DNA of 5,767 nt from the NCBI GenBank assembly GCA_021779235.1, contig JAJYBA010000108.1:1-5767 (forward strand), given 5' to 3'. Position numbers and translations under genes: made by a program. This DNA is from Bacillota bacterium (GTDB lineage Bacteria > Bacillota > Clostridia > Clostridiales > Clostridiaceae). The notes beneath the pieces are model-generated. The model did no database searches. It saw only the letters and a list, made by a program, of their open reading frames with translations, and was not told where the DNA came from. Below are positions 5,616 through 5,767 of the stretch, in pieces (position 1 is the first letter of the stretch; each line of letters begins with the position of its first letter).

Positions 5616-5767
5616 TTAGTTGGTATTAGATAGTAAATCTAGTTCTTCATCATCGTTTATTAATTCTTTAAACCTAAATGTTAATGGTCTGCCTGGAAGA
5701 TCACCTTGTAGTTTTATATAAACCCCATCACTTCCCATTCTATTTTTTAATATACCTAAAGTTCTTC
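5616..5767 (-). CDS. C-terminal end of a gene, possibly a DnaB-type replicative helicase (5' part beyond the right edge)
   Basis: An open frame enters from the right edge and gives 49 complete codons before a TAA at 5616-5618. It begins RTLGILKNRMGSDGVYIKL and ends in an acidic tail (INDDEELDLLSNTN). The pattern Lys-Asn-Arg-x-Gly-x-x-Gly followed by a beta strand resembles the last strands of DnaB/RecA-fold helicases (KNRNGPTG type), which are commonly beside phage polymerases. The Walker motifs would lie outside the window, so this rests on one short motif. The other two frames on this strand contain stops at once, which supports the frame. Nineteen bases separate it from the 86-residue gene. 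Confidence 0.5.
   Translation of the reverse strand, partial: RTLGILKNRMGSDGVYIKLQGDLPGRPLTFRFKELINDDEELDLLSNTN

Overview
The window is AT-rich and compact. All supported genes lie on the minus strand and are transcribed right to left, with gaps under 40 bases or small overlaps. It looks like the replication region of a tailed bacteriophage, or a prophage or satellite related to one. The reasons are the phage-type family A DNA polymerase, the many tiny unknown genes, a GP88-like phage protein and a membrane protein pair that resembles lysis genes. The host cannot be named. If the spanin-like call is right, the host is Gram-negative.

Layout in transcription order (right to left): the last 49 codons of a gene that may be a DnaB-type helicase (5616-5767); two small unknown genes (86 and 112 residues); a 602-residue gene with the 3'-5' exonuclease, thumb and first palm segment of a family A DNA polymerase (3193-5001); an unknown 161-residue gene overlapping its end; a cysteine-rich GP88-like gene; an unknown 88-residue gene; a 114-residue membrane protein; a 244-residue spanin-like membrane and coiled-coil protein; and a gene running off the left edge that carries motif A and motif B (palm and fingers) of a family A DNA polymerase (1-584).

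The main discovery is that the DNA polymerase is split into two genes separated by about 2.6 kb and five complete genes. The first half keeps all exonuclease catalytic residues and stops being polymerase-like right after FIPEP, equivalent to FIAPE in E. coli Pol I. The second half resumes with DWIMVNIDFSQIE, equivalent to DYVIVSADYSQIE. Each half has extra non-polymerase sequence at the broken end (about 76 and 50 residues). Each also has the same Shine-Dalgarno, AGAAGGA, four bases before its ATG. No intein or homing endonuclease motif was seen. The simplest reading is two separately translated subunits that assemble into one enzyme, rather than a decayed gene. Motif C lies outside the window, so completeness of the second half cannot be judged.
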